Shown: piece after piece, positions 9,264-17,613 of the stretch | How positions within the stretch are numbered: position 1 is the first letter of the stretch | How the letters are laid out: each line of letters begins with the position of its first letter | NCBI GenBank assembly: GCA_039105265.1 | Contig: JAPFFF010000043.1 | Span: forward strand, 744,001 to 808,000 | DNA from: Tritrichomonas musculus | Lineage: Eukaryota > Parabasalia > Tritrichomonadida > Tritrichomonadidae | Reading direction: 5' to 3' | DNA length: 64,000 nt | Notes under the pieces: generated by a model | The model's input: only the letters and a program-made list of their open reading frames with translations | What the model was told of the DNA's origin: nothing | Databases searched by the model: none | Made by a program: the position numbers and the translations under genes

Positions 9264-9767
9264 CTTTATAAAACTATTTGCATAAAATTTTTCATAAGAT
9301 TAAATATATATAATGTATTGAAAAATTTAAATTAAAAAAAAAAGTCATTGTTCTCTTTCTTTCAATTTTCAGGAACGTAAATTTTGTTCTCATTCATATT
9401 TTTGTGAAGTTTACTAGAATTATTATATAGGAAATTTCTAAAGCTTTATTTTTGTTTAAAAATATTCTAAGAGATAACAAGAGAAATAAAAAAGATGTAC
9501 AAGCATTGGACTTTATTTGCTTTTAAAAATATCCTAAGATAGCTATTGTTTTGCAACTAATTAAACAAATGTATTACTACTTTGATGTATAATTGGTTTT
9601 CAGAACTATGATTTTTTTTTTAAAAGTATTCTTTATTACAAAATATTTTAGGCTTTGTAGCAGTGCATAATAGGAACAATTACGACAAAGATAAAAACAA
9701 ATTATATAAGCTCTGAGAATAAAGGGAAATTAATAAAAAAAGAAAATATTAATAAAAAAATAGTTAT
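9264..9767. other. AT-rich intergenic DNA
   Basis: Holds an imperfect direct repeat around TTTAAAAATATTCTAAGA (about 9455-9475 and 9519-9541). Nothing else recognised. Confidence 0.4.
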
Positions 9768-10310
9768 TTAATTATAGACACCGTTATCAACAAATATCGA
9801 AATATTTTGGTTTGAGTTTTCATTGATATTCGAAGTTTGATTAACTTTAGAATATTTTTGTTCCTTATTTATTTTACTGATTCTGGTTTTATGCTTGTTT
9901 GATAAAATTGGGAATGGATTTGTTAAAGAGAATTGAATTTCCATTTGTCCATAAACTTTTCTGTTTTGATGCCCATTTTTAACAGGTTCTAAAATATTGA
10001 TAGTTTTCATTTCAGTGTTTTTAGAATGTTTTGGTGATGGAAGATCAGATGCTTTGATTATGGTTGATGCAATAATTGGGTCATTTTTGAAAATATTTTT
10101 CTTCCTAAAGACAAAAACAATTTTATCTGTTCTATCGGTAATATTTACTTCAAAGAAATTGTGTAAATATTTCATTTTGTTAGCTTCAACAATTACTGCT
10201 TCTTTATAATTTTCTGGGAAAGTAGTAATACTAACACGAACTTTATCATTATCTTCAAAAAGATTTTTGTTGAAACAAATTGATTGAATATGGATATTTA
10301 AACCGTACAT
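9768..10310 (-). CDS. Small conserved protein, paralog of the 12.5-kb gene (180 aa)
   Basis: Not assigned to a named family. Residues 1-100 align well with the gene at 12510-13061: both start M-x-x-LNI-x-QSI, then NDKVR(V/I)SITT(F/L)P, a KIVFVFRK strand and PIIASTIIK. Alternating hydrophobic strands suggest a beta-sandwich, possibly C2-like; this is inference from pattern. The C-terminal 80 residues are polar and diverged. No signal or membrane segment. A TCATTTT initiator has its A at 10319, 9 nt before the ATG, so the start is well supported. The pair probably arose by local duplication with the intervening DNA decayed. Confidence 0.75.
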   Translation of the reverse strand: MYGLNIHIQSICFNKNLFEDNDKVRVSITTFPENYKEAVIVEANKMKYLHNFFEVNITDRTDKIVFVFRKKNIFKNDPIIASTIIKASDLPSPKHSKNTEMKTINILEPVKNGHQNRKVYGQMEIQFSLTNPFPILSNKHKTRISKINKEQKYSKVNQTSNINENSNQNISIFVDNGVYN

Positions 10311-10314
10311 TAAA

Positions 10315-10321
10315 AAAATGA
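10315..10321 (-). promoter_or_regulatory. Inr-like initiator
   Basis: TCATTTT on the minus strand, A at 10319, 9 nt before the ATG at 10310. The same box precedes the paralog at 13061. Confidence 0.5.
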
Positions 10322-11716
10322 AATAAAAAATATTATTTATATATCATTCAAATATTGTATAAACTTTTTCATAAAATAATTGATTATTTTCATTTTATAA
10401 AATATTTTGAGAAAAGTTAAAAATAAATTTCAGAATATATATAGATGTGTCATGACTTATAAAAATGGATGTAATTGCTAGTATTAACATTATTTATTAT
10501 TTACTAACATATTTTAACTTTTATGATATTTATATTTATTTATATATATATTTATATATTTATAATATTAATAATATAATGGGTTAATTATGTTCAAATA
10601 ATTGAGAAAATAATCCATATAAAAAATATAAAATTAATTAAAAATATGTATATATCAATGTATTTTATATATATTTAAACATAAATAAGATATATATTTA
10701 TATTATATAATATATATAATATATATATTCTGAATTATAATTCATATTATCAAATGAAATAATTGAGAATATATTCTTCTTTTTTTTATTTAAACAGCAT
10801 TAAACAAACTGATGTAATAAGTTTATAGATTATTTTATTTAGAATATAATTCAATAAAAGGCCTAGGAGAAAAAAAAATATTTTTATGGTAAAAAATAAA
10901 AATTGACCTTTATACCTTAATATTTTGTTTAATTTTTACCTTTTTTTTAATGTTATGCGATATTCAGAAGAGATGTAAAGAGAGCAAACTTAAAAGTATT
11001 ATTTTTGACATGTTGATTGATATCATATTTCGACAATCATCAGCACAAAAAATGGTTCTTTTATACTAGAAGAAAACTTTAATTAATATTAAACCGATTT
11101 GTCAATATTATATTTGATTAAATAAACTATAAAAAAACTTATAAAGCAAATACGCTTTTTTTCAAATTTTTCTTCTCAGCAATATCTACTTAATGTACTT
11201 TCTCATAATTATAACAAATTAATTATAATATAAAAATATGCTGATTTACAAAGTTTTATCAAAAAAAGTTTTCAGCATCAATACTTGATATCATTTTTTT
11301 GATATTTGTCGCTGAAGTGATGGTAAATATGATAAATCGGATCTAATTTTTTTTTATTCATCACAAAAAAGTTTGAAGCGATTTTAAAATTTTTCGTAAG
11401 TTTATGATTTTGGTTAACATTACCTTCTAAAAAAAGATAACTATCTAACGTATATTAAAATCTTTATTTTTATTCTTTTTTCGACGGAAGTTAACACTAA
11501 TAATATACATTTTTCTTGATGTGAATAATAATTTTTTTTATTATTTTAAAACAAATCAATGTTTTAAATAGTTCTATAAATTATATTAAAAAATGATGAA
11601 TGTTTAACCAAAAACGATTAAGAAAAGTTGATTTTTTGTTCAAAAATTTTATTCAAAAAAAGTATACCTTGAATTATCATAGTCATTTTTTTAAAAACTC
11701 ACAATAAGAACTTATA
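10322..11716. other. 1.4 kb AT-rich intergenic DNA
   Basis: Long TA-type low-complexity stretches (10500-10740) and T/A runs. No gene, RNA or bounded repeat recognised. Confidence 0.5.
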
Positions 11717-11944
11717 ATGGGCAGGAGAGGGAAAAAATGGAAGAGAATCAAATACCTTTTGATTGAAAATGGAAACGATACCTTGAAAATAGAATTAGAT
11801 ATAGAAGAAAAGATTAAAAGTCCAAGTGATTTAATAAAAATAAAACTTTTACTAGATGATCAAAAAGATAAAGAAACTTATAATTTTAAAAGTGCTCCAC
11901 AAAAAGAAGAAAAGGAACTCTTTCTAAACAATCAAAAAAATTAA
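11717..11944 (+). CDS. Hypothetical 75-aa ORF
   Basis: ATG-initiated frame with a basic start (MGRRGKKWKRIKYLL) and a charged Lys/Glu-rich remainder. No recognised domain, no initiator box nearby, and no visible homolog in the window. Two short ATGGGCAGGAATT sequences downstream (12261-12273, 12297-12309) echo the first codons, so this may be a fragment of a repeated sequence. It could be a chance frame. Confidence 0.25.
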   Translation: MGRRGKKWKRIKYLLIENGNDTLKIELDIEEKIKSPSDLIKIKLLLDDQKDKETYNFKSAPQKEEKELFLNNQKN

Positions 11945-12509
11945 TATAATATAAAAAACATCAAAGCCAAAAAACATTTTAAAATATAATGAACAAAGTA
12001 ATAATTTAGATAATATCAGTATTTTCAGATACTGAAGGTGATTTGTTTTTTGATATTCATTATGATGATTAACCATTTTTATATGATTATTCATTTTTTT
12101 ATTCTTAAAAATAGAATTTGTTCAATCAAATATTGATAAAATATTTTGTTTAAAAATTTATATATTTCTAATGTCTTTGGTGCTTTCTTGTTTTTTCTCG
12201 TTAATTTAGCAATAACAAGACATTTTATTTTTTTCTTTGTGTCAATTACTTAAAAAAAAAATGGGCAGGAATTGAAATCGAATCACTGAAAGAAGAATGG
12301 GCAGGAATTTTAACAATTCTGCTTTTTTATATAAAAACTCTCATTCAGTTAGTCATTTGATTAAATATCAAATGATAAGAAAATATCTTTTTCATCAGCA
12401 ATCTAAAATAACATTTAAATAAAAAAAGCATGGAATAATTAATTATCATAATTATTTTTTTTTTATTAAAGTCTATATAGATTTTAAATACAAAAACATA
12501 TTAAAAAGA
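11945..12509. other. AT-rich intergenic DNA
   Basis: Apart from the paired ATGGGCAGGAATT motifs (12261-12273 and 12297-12309), nothing recognised. Confidence 0.4.
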
Positions 12510-13061
12510 TTAATTAGGTATAAGGTCTTGGAAAATGAAATCTTTGTTTCCGTTTGCTTGATTCATCATCAATGAATCAACTTTCGAGAATGATTGAACA
12601 TTGAATTCTTGCTTCTTTTCTTTATTTACTTGGTAATTTAAACGTGAAAATACTTCGCATAAAGTGAAATCAACTTCCATGCTGCCAACAATTTGTCTGT
12701 TTTCTTTGTTAACTTTGTTGTTATTATTTTTGTTTTGAATTGGTTCAAATATTGATATCTTTATATGCTCGTTGTTGCAAAGTTCTTTGAAAACTTTGAT
12801 TTGGTCTGAGCGAATTACTGTTGATGCAATGATTGGCTCAAAAAATGAGACCTTTCTGAAAACAATTATCACCTTTTCTGTTTTTTCATTCATTTCTATC
12901 TTAAATGATGGTTGTTTAATGTTCATCTCTTTGACTTCCATTGTTTGGGCCTGCTTTTGTCCATCAGGAAGAGTTGTAATACTTATTCGAACTTTGTCAT
13001 TTTCACTAATGATAGCATTTGAGAGATGGATTGACTGCATTTGGATATTTAAGGCTAACAT
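12510..13061 (-). CDS. Small conserved protein, paralog of the 9.8-kb gene (about 183 aa)
   Basis: The frame is open upstream to an ATG at 13118, but the start at 13061 (MLALNIQMQSI) is preferred for two reasons. It aligns with the first residue of the paralog (MYGLNIHIQSI), and a TCATTTT initiator has its A at 13085, between the two ATGs, so the longer start would lie upstream of transcription. Shared core: NDKVRISITTLP, KVIIVFRK, PIIASTVIR. Predicted beta-rich and possibly C2-like by pattern only. The C-terminus (after about residue 130) differs from the paralog. Function unknown. Confidence 0.75.
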   Translation of the reverse strand: MLALNIQMQSIHLSNAIISENDKVRISITTLPDGQKQAQTMEVKEMNIKQPSFKIEMNEKTEKVIIVFRKVSFFEPIIASTVIRSDQIKVFKELCNNEHIKISIFEPIQNKNNNNKVNKENRQIVGSMEVDFTLCEVFSRLNYQVNKEKKQEFNVQSFSKVDSLMMNQANGNKDFIFQDLIPN

Positions 13062-13080
13062 CGTTGCTTTTGTTATTAAA

Positions 13081-13087
13081 AAAATGA
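13081..13087 (-). promoter_or_regulatory. Inr-like initiator that decides the start
   Basis: TCATTTT on the minus strand with its A at 13085, 24 nt before ATG 13061 and downstream of ATG 13118. Confidence 0.5.
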
Positions 13088-13379
13088 ATTCATTCTTTGA
13101 ACTATATGATGTATTCAATTCTATAATTATTTTAATTCAAATTTTATGATTTTATTTGAATAAGCTTATTAAAAAAAATTGACATAAAATAATTTGAATT
13201 AATTTTATTTCATTCTTTATTCAAATTTGATTAAATAAAAAAAAATGCTATAAAAATAAAAAAATATAGATTTGCTTCCAAATAGTGGAATTTATTTATT
13301 ATAACAGGCATTTAAACGAATTATAATTATAAACGTTTATAAAAATTGGTGTTGAATAAAATATTGAAAAAAAAATAAT

Positions 13380-13451
13380 GGGGCAATCCGGGAATTGAAC
13401 CCGGGACCTCGCGCACCCTAAGCGCGAATCATACCACTAGACTAATTGCCC
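13380..13451 (-). tRNA. tRNA-Pro(AGG)
   Basis: 72 nt, no intron. Acceptor GGGCAAT pairs with ATTGCCC and the discriminator is C, as usual for eukaryotic tRNA-Pro. The anticodon stem-loop is CGCGC-TTAGGGT-GCGCG, giving anticodon AGG. The B-box GGTTCAATTCC and T-arm CCGGG/CCCGG are intact. A T-run follows the 3' end and serves as the RNA polymerase III terminator. Lies between the small paralog and the NDR-like kinase. Confidence 0.96.
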
Positions 13452-13602
13452 TTCGACTTTTCAATTATTTTAAAATATTTAATGAAAAATATTTATAAAT
13501 TGTAAGGAAAAAACAACAAAACAAATAATGTTTATTTTGTAAAAAAAAATTATTCACCGCATTGCATTGTAAAAAGAATAATATTTTTCATAAAAGTAAA
13601 GT

Positions 13603-14991
13603 TTATTTTTTCTGTAATTTGTCATTCAATAAGAATCCTTGATCACATTCCATTGCTTTTTTATTATATGTAAAGCCCATGAAGGCAACTTTTGTTAAAT
13701 CTTGATCTCTTGATTCTAGGTAATCTTCTTCCTCTTCTCTTGGTTCAAATTCTTCGAAGTTAGAAGTATCAAGTTCATCTGTTACAGTTGGCATAACTGG
13801 AGATTTAGCATTTTGTAAATTATCCCAGTCAATTGAAGCAAAGAAAGGATGATTTTTAATACCTTCGAAATCAAGTCTTTCCTTGGGGTTGCAAAGCAAC
13901 TTTTTCATAAGATCAATTGCTTCATCAGATAGTTCAGGCTCATCGGGGAATGTTAAAGTTTGCCTCCAACGAACAATACGAAGTGCTGTTGCACGAGGAG
14001 AATCATCTAAGAAAGGAGGTGCACCGTATAACATTTCATACATAATTGATCCAAGAGACCAAAAATCAACACTTTTTGAATAAGGATTCTTGAGAAGGAC
14101 TTCTGGTGCGATATAATCAGGAGTTCCAACTGTTGAGCATATCTGATCTCTTCGTTTTTTTTCATGTATTTTCCTGTCTGTCAAAACTGGAGCTTCGCCT
14201 TTACTTTGAATTACTTCTGTAAGTTCATCGACTAATGATAATAATGGATCTGAATATCTGTTTTGTTTTGTTGATAAGCCGTAATCAGAAAGTTTGATAT
14301 GCCCTTCTTTTGTAATAAGTAAATTGTCCGGCTTTATGTCTCTATGGATAAAGCCTGTTGTGTGAACATGATTGATTGCCATTAAAGCCTCTGCAATTAT
14401 AAATTGGGTTTCTTCTTCGGTTAAATAGCCTCGCTTGATTAAAAGGCCCATTAAATCACCACCTTGTAAAAATTCCATCACAAGATATAGGTGTCTTGAA
14501 TCTTGAAATGAGTAAATAAGTTGAACACTCCATGGATTGTCCGATTGTGTTAAACAGTCACGTTCAGAAAGAGTGTTTAAAATTTGTCCTTTTGATAACA
14601 GTTCGCTTTTATACAAAATTTTCATTGCATAAATTTGATTGTCTTCTTTATCACGAACGACATATACATCACCAAAAGCACCTCGGCCAATTAATTTAAT
14701 TTTTTCAAATTGTTCTATTCTGAATACCCTCCTTTTAACTCGTTTTTTCTTATCTTGCTCTTTGTTAAATTCTTGTTCTAGTTGTTGCTTTTCATCTTGG
14801 TCGAATTCTCCCGAACTAATGATTTCCTTAAAATTTTCTCGCCTTTGTTTACTTTCGCGAGATTCTTTAAGGAATGTTTTGAAATGTTCTTCTAAAAAGA
14901 GTTTAGTAATATCTGTTTTTACTTGCGTAGCTCTTGATGGATGGGAAGCCTTTGAATTTCTTGAATTGGAGTCAGAATCGTTGGAACTCAT
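13603..14991 (-). CDS. NDR/LATS-type AGC protein kinase, 462 aa
   Basis: Basic N-terminal region (about 30-95) of the kind that binds Mob cofactors in NDR kinases. Kinase domain about 95-385: glycine loop GRGAFGDV (102-109), Lys124, HRD (216-218), an insert in the activation segment, and CSTVGTPDYIAPE (285-297), the NDR-type T-loop. The C-terminal tail ends with FMGFTY (437-442), the NDR hydrophobic motif containing the upstream-kinase threonine (Thr441). Expected role: Hippo/MEN-like control of mitotic exit, cell shape or cytokinesis with a Mob partner. One oddity is DYG instead of DFG at 236-238; Tyr for Phe is tolerated in some kinases, so activity is still expected. Confidence 0.93.
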   Translation of the reverse strand: MSSNDSDSNSRNSKASHPSRATQVKTDITKLFLEEHFKTFLKESRESKQRRENFKEIISSGEFDQDEKQQLEQEFNKEQDKKKRVKRRVFRIEQFEKIKLIGRGAFGDVYVVRDKEDNQIYAMKILYKSELLSKGQILNTLSERDCLTQSDNPWSVQLIYSFQDSRHLYLVMEFLQGGDLMGLLIKRGYLTEEETQFIIAEALMAINHVHTTGFIHRDIKPDNLLITKEGHIKLSDYGLSTKQNRYSDPLLSLVDELTEVIQSKGEAPVLTDRKIHEKKRRDQICSTVGTPDYIAPEVLLKNPYSKSVDFWSLGSIMYEMLYGAPPFLDDSPRATALRIVRWRQTLTFPDEPELSDEAIDLMKKLLCNPKERLDFEGIKNHPFFASIDWDNLQNAKSPVMPTVTDELDTSNFEEFEPREEEEDYLESRDQDLTKVAFMGFTYNKKAMECDQGFLLNDKLQKK

Positions 14992-15837
14992 GTAAAATTA
15001 TAGAAAATTTATAATTGAAAAAGTTTAAATCAATTCAAAAAAAAAAAAAAGGTTTACTCATTTTTAAAGTATTTAACATTTTTTATTAAATCATATAATA
15101 ATTATGACCATTTTTTTTTTTTTTATTTATTTCAAATATTAACATCATTGAAATTTTGAAAATCAAAAGGTTTAAAATTATAATTTTCAATTCGATTTTG
15201 GTTTGAAAATAAATAGTTTATTTAAAAAGTTCATTATGACCATATTTTTCAAAAGATATCACATTTAAGTTTAAAGCAATTGGCGTAAAACTTCAATTTT
15301 ATAAAATTCAATATTCATAAAACAAAAAAATTGGATGAGAGGTAAACGTCTTTTTTTTTTTTTTAATTTTTGAAAGTGAAACGATACATTACAAAAATTA
15401 AAATATATTCATTAAATTAACCTAAAAAAGCAATATTTTTATTAATTAATTAAAAATAGAAATATATGATATTTTTAATTAATTTTGATTGAATAGGGAA
15501 ATAAAGTGTAAAAAATAGTGTTTATTACTTTTTAACTTTAAAGTTAAGATTTGCAAATGCAATAATAGATTCCAAGATAAATATTTTTTTTTTCTTTGGA
15601 CAATTTATTTTATATTTGCTTTTTTTATAAAAATCCCCAATCATGTTTGAAAGTTGTCCAAAGATAAGAATTCCTAAATTCCAAAAATGACAGCTTACTA
15701 TCAATATGCCTGGTTTAAGTTATTTTCTTTTTTGATTGCTTATATAAATTGAAATAATTCTTTTTCTAAAGGAGAAAGAATTGAATACAAACGATAATAT
15801 TATTTTTTGAATTTTGATTTTTCTCGTTATTTTTTAA
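14992..15837. other. Divergent intergenic region, AT-rich
   Basis: Separates the kinase (minus) from the SHIPPO gene (plus). T/A runs throughout. GTCCAAAG-type inverted matches occur (TCTTTGGACAA at 15594, TTGTCCAAAGATA at 15654), giving a possible hairpin of about 10 bp. Nothing else recognised. Confidence 0.4.
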
Positions 15838-17109
15838 ATGACTCTCGAGCTTTTTAGCTCGACATCAACAGTAGAAACTAATCCTGGCCCAGGACAATAC
15901 AACTCCGATCCCTATAGAACAATTGGAGGTCCACTTTCTTTGAAATATTCAATCAAGCCGAATCTAAAATCTACATTTCAAACTCAAGATACAGATACCT
16001 CAAAAGTTGATTTCATGCCTTTTCGGAATACATTAGATAGTCTTCCTCGCTATTGTAAAATAGCGCCACGTTATGATGAAATTCAAACTGATCATCATAC
16101 AGTTGGACCATCCTATTTACCAGATTCCGACATTAAACGCCATAAAGGATTTACAATTAAGTCACGCTATTCAGATCATGATACAACTCCAACTCCAGGT
16201 CCAGGCACATACTTTCCAAAAGATTTACCAAAAACACAAGCTCCTCCAATGGGATCAAGACCTCCAATTGTACTTGCTGAGGCATCTTGTTCACCAGGGC
16301 CAGCAGCATATAATGTTTCTCGAGAATTAGGCGAGAACTCGTTAAAATTTTCAATTCGACCGATAACAGATCAAGTTATGGACGAACGGGAAAATCCTGG
16401 CTATACATACAATAATCCACTTATTCTTGGAAAAGATCGTCCAAAATTTTCTCTTTCACGATCATATCAAACAACTACTTACAACAATGGTGTTCCAGGT
16501 CCTGGAGCCTACTATCCTAAAGAACCAGGCAGCAATCTTCAAATTGGACGATCTATTCACCCTCGTTATACCCCTTCAAAAAATGATATTAATGATGTTC
16601 CATACGAAAATACACGTCAATTTCCAAATAATAAACGTCCAGCTACTATACACAAAAAATGTGGAAGGCCATATTTTTCAGGAGATGATTCTATTCCAGG
16701 ACCAAATTTTTTCCCATCTTCAACTTTAGATCGAGGACGCCAACATTTTCTAGGAAAAAGAGAAATACCACCATCAAAAGATCCAGCTCAAACACCAGGA
16801 CCTTGTAGCTACAATCTTTCAAATCAAATTCGCTCAAGTATGCCAGCATTTACAATGAAAGGTCCTTTAGCACGAGACGAATGGCTGCCAAAGGGGAAAA
16901 TAGCACCAGGACCAGCTGATTACACACTGAAATCAGAAAATACCATGCCAAAATGGACTATTGGTGAAAGATCAATTAGTAGAGCAAGAGAAAGAGCCTT
17001 GAATGACCAAATGGTTCAAAGATCAAGGACTGCGGCATCAACTGGAAGAAAGAAAGATGAACAAGTTTCACAAAAACCTGAAAGATTGGCAAAAACTTCA
17101 TTACATTAG
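15838..17109 (+). CDS. SHIPPO/STPGR-repeat axonemal protein, 423 aa
   Basis: Contains many PGPxxY repeats: NPGPGQY near residue 15, then PGPGTYFP, SPGPAAY, PGPGAYYP, IPGPNFF, TPGPCSY and APGPADY. These define the SHIPPO (ODF3/STPG) family, associated with axonemal or cytoskeletal microtubules. In a flagellated trichomonad a place in flagellar or axostylar microtubules is expected (family knowledge plus inference). No signal peptide. The C-terminal 50 residues are basic and disordered. The ATG is the first in frame after an AT-rich leader; no clear initiator box is seen. Confidence 0.9.
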   Translation: MTLELFSSTSTVETNPGPGQYNSDPYRTIGGPLSLKYSIKPNLKSTFQTQDTDTSKVDFMPFRNTLDSLPRYCKIAPRYDEIQTDHHTVGPSYLPDSDIKRHKGFTIKSRYSDHDTTPTPGPGTYFPKDLPKTQAPPMGSRPPIVLAEASCSPGPAAYNVSRELGENSLKFSIRPITDQVMDERENPGYTYNNPLILGKDRPKFSLSRSYQTTTYNNGVPGPGAYYPKEPGSNLQIGRSIHPRYTPSKNDINDVPYENTRQFPNNKRPATIHKKCGRPYFSGDDSIPGPNFFPSSTLDRGRQHFLGKREIPPSKDPAQTPGPCSYNLSNQIRSSMPAFTMKGPLARDEWLPKGKIAPGPADYTLKSENTMPKWTIGERSISRARERALNDQMVQRSRTAASTGRKKDEQVSQKPERLAKTSLH

Positions 17110-17613
17110 AATCGAATTCATTCCTGGCCATTGTTTTTAATATTTTAAACGATTACTGCGCTTTATTTTTATTATTATTTTAATTAAATTAAAAGAATCA
17201 TACCGAATTCCCTTTTTTTAATCTAATATCTTCTAATATAATTTTCAGCATCATTTTAAAGCCATTGGATCATAAATAGAAATAATATACAATTCTCAGG
17301 AAAGATTTGAATGTTCTTGAATGTAATGAGGAGATAGCAATATAATTATTCTCCAAAAATTCAAGGAAATCAAACATTTTTTGCTTGATATTCCCAATTA
17401 AATCATTAATTTATTACCAAACTCGCAATCAACTCCATGCATGTACAACAATTGGGCTGCTTTAATAAAATATTAGTTTTATAAAAATAATTATGTTTAT
17501 AAAAACATATTAGAATGAATATAACATCAATAAAAACATGCAAAAAACTAAAAAAAACTTATTTCTCTTTAATTTACTAAAAAAAAAAATAATTAGCTTT
17601 TTTTTTTTTCACC
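17110..17613. other. Convergent intergenic spacer
   Basis: AT-rich DNA between two convergent 3' ends; A/T runs near both stops. No bounded repeat recognised. Confidence 0.5.

Noticed and set aside
8934-9271. Trp/Arg-rich plus-strand frames opposite the PPGY gene
   Set aside because: Shadows of the proline/glycine/tyrosine repeat on the coding strand.
13062-13118. Longer N-terminus of the 12.5-kb gene
   Set aside because: Not shared by the paralog and lies upstream of the initiator box.
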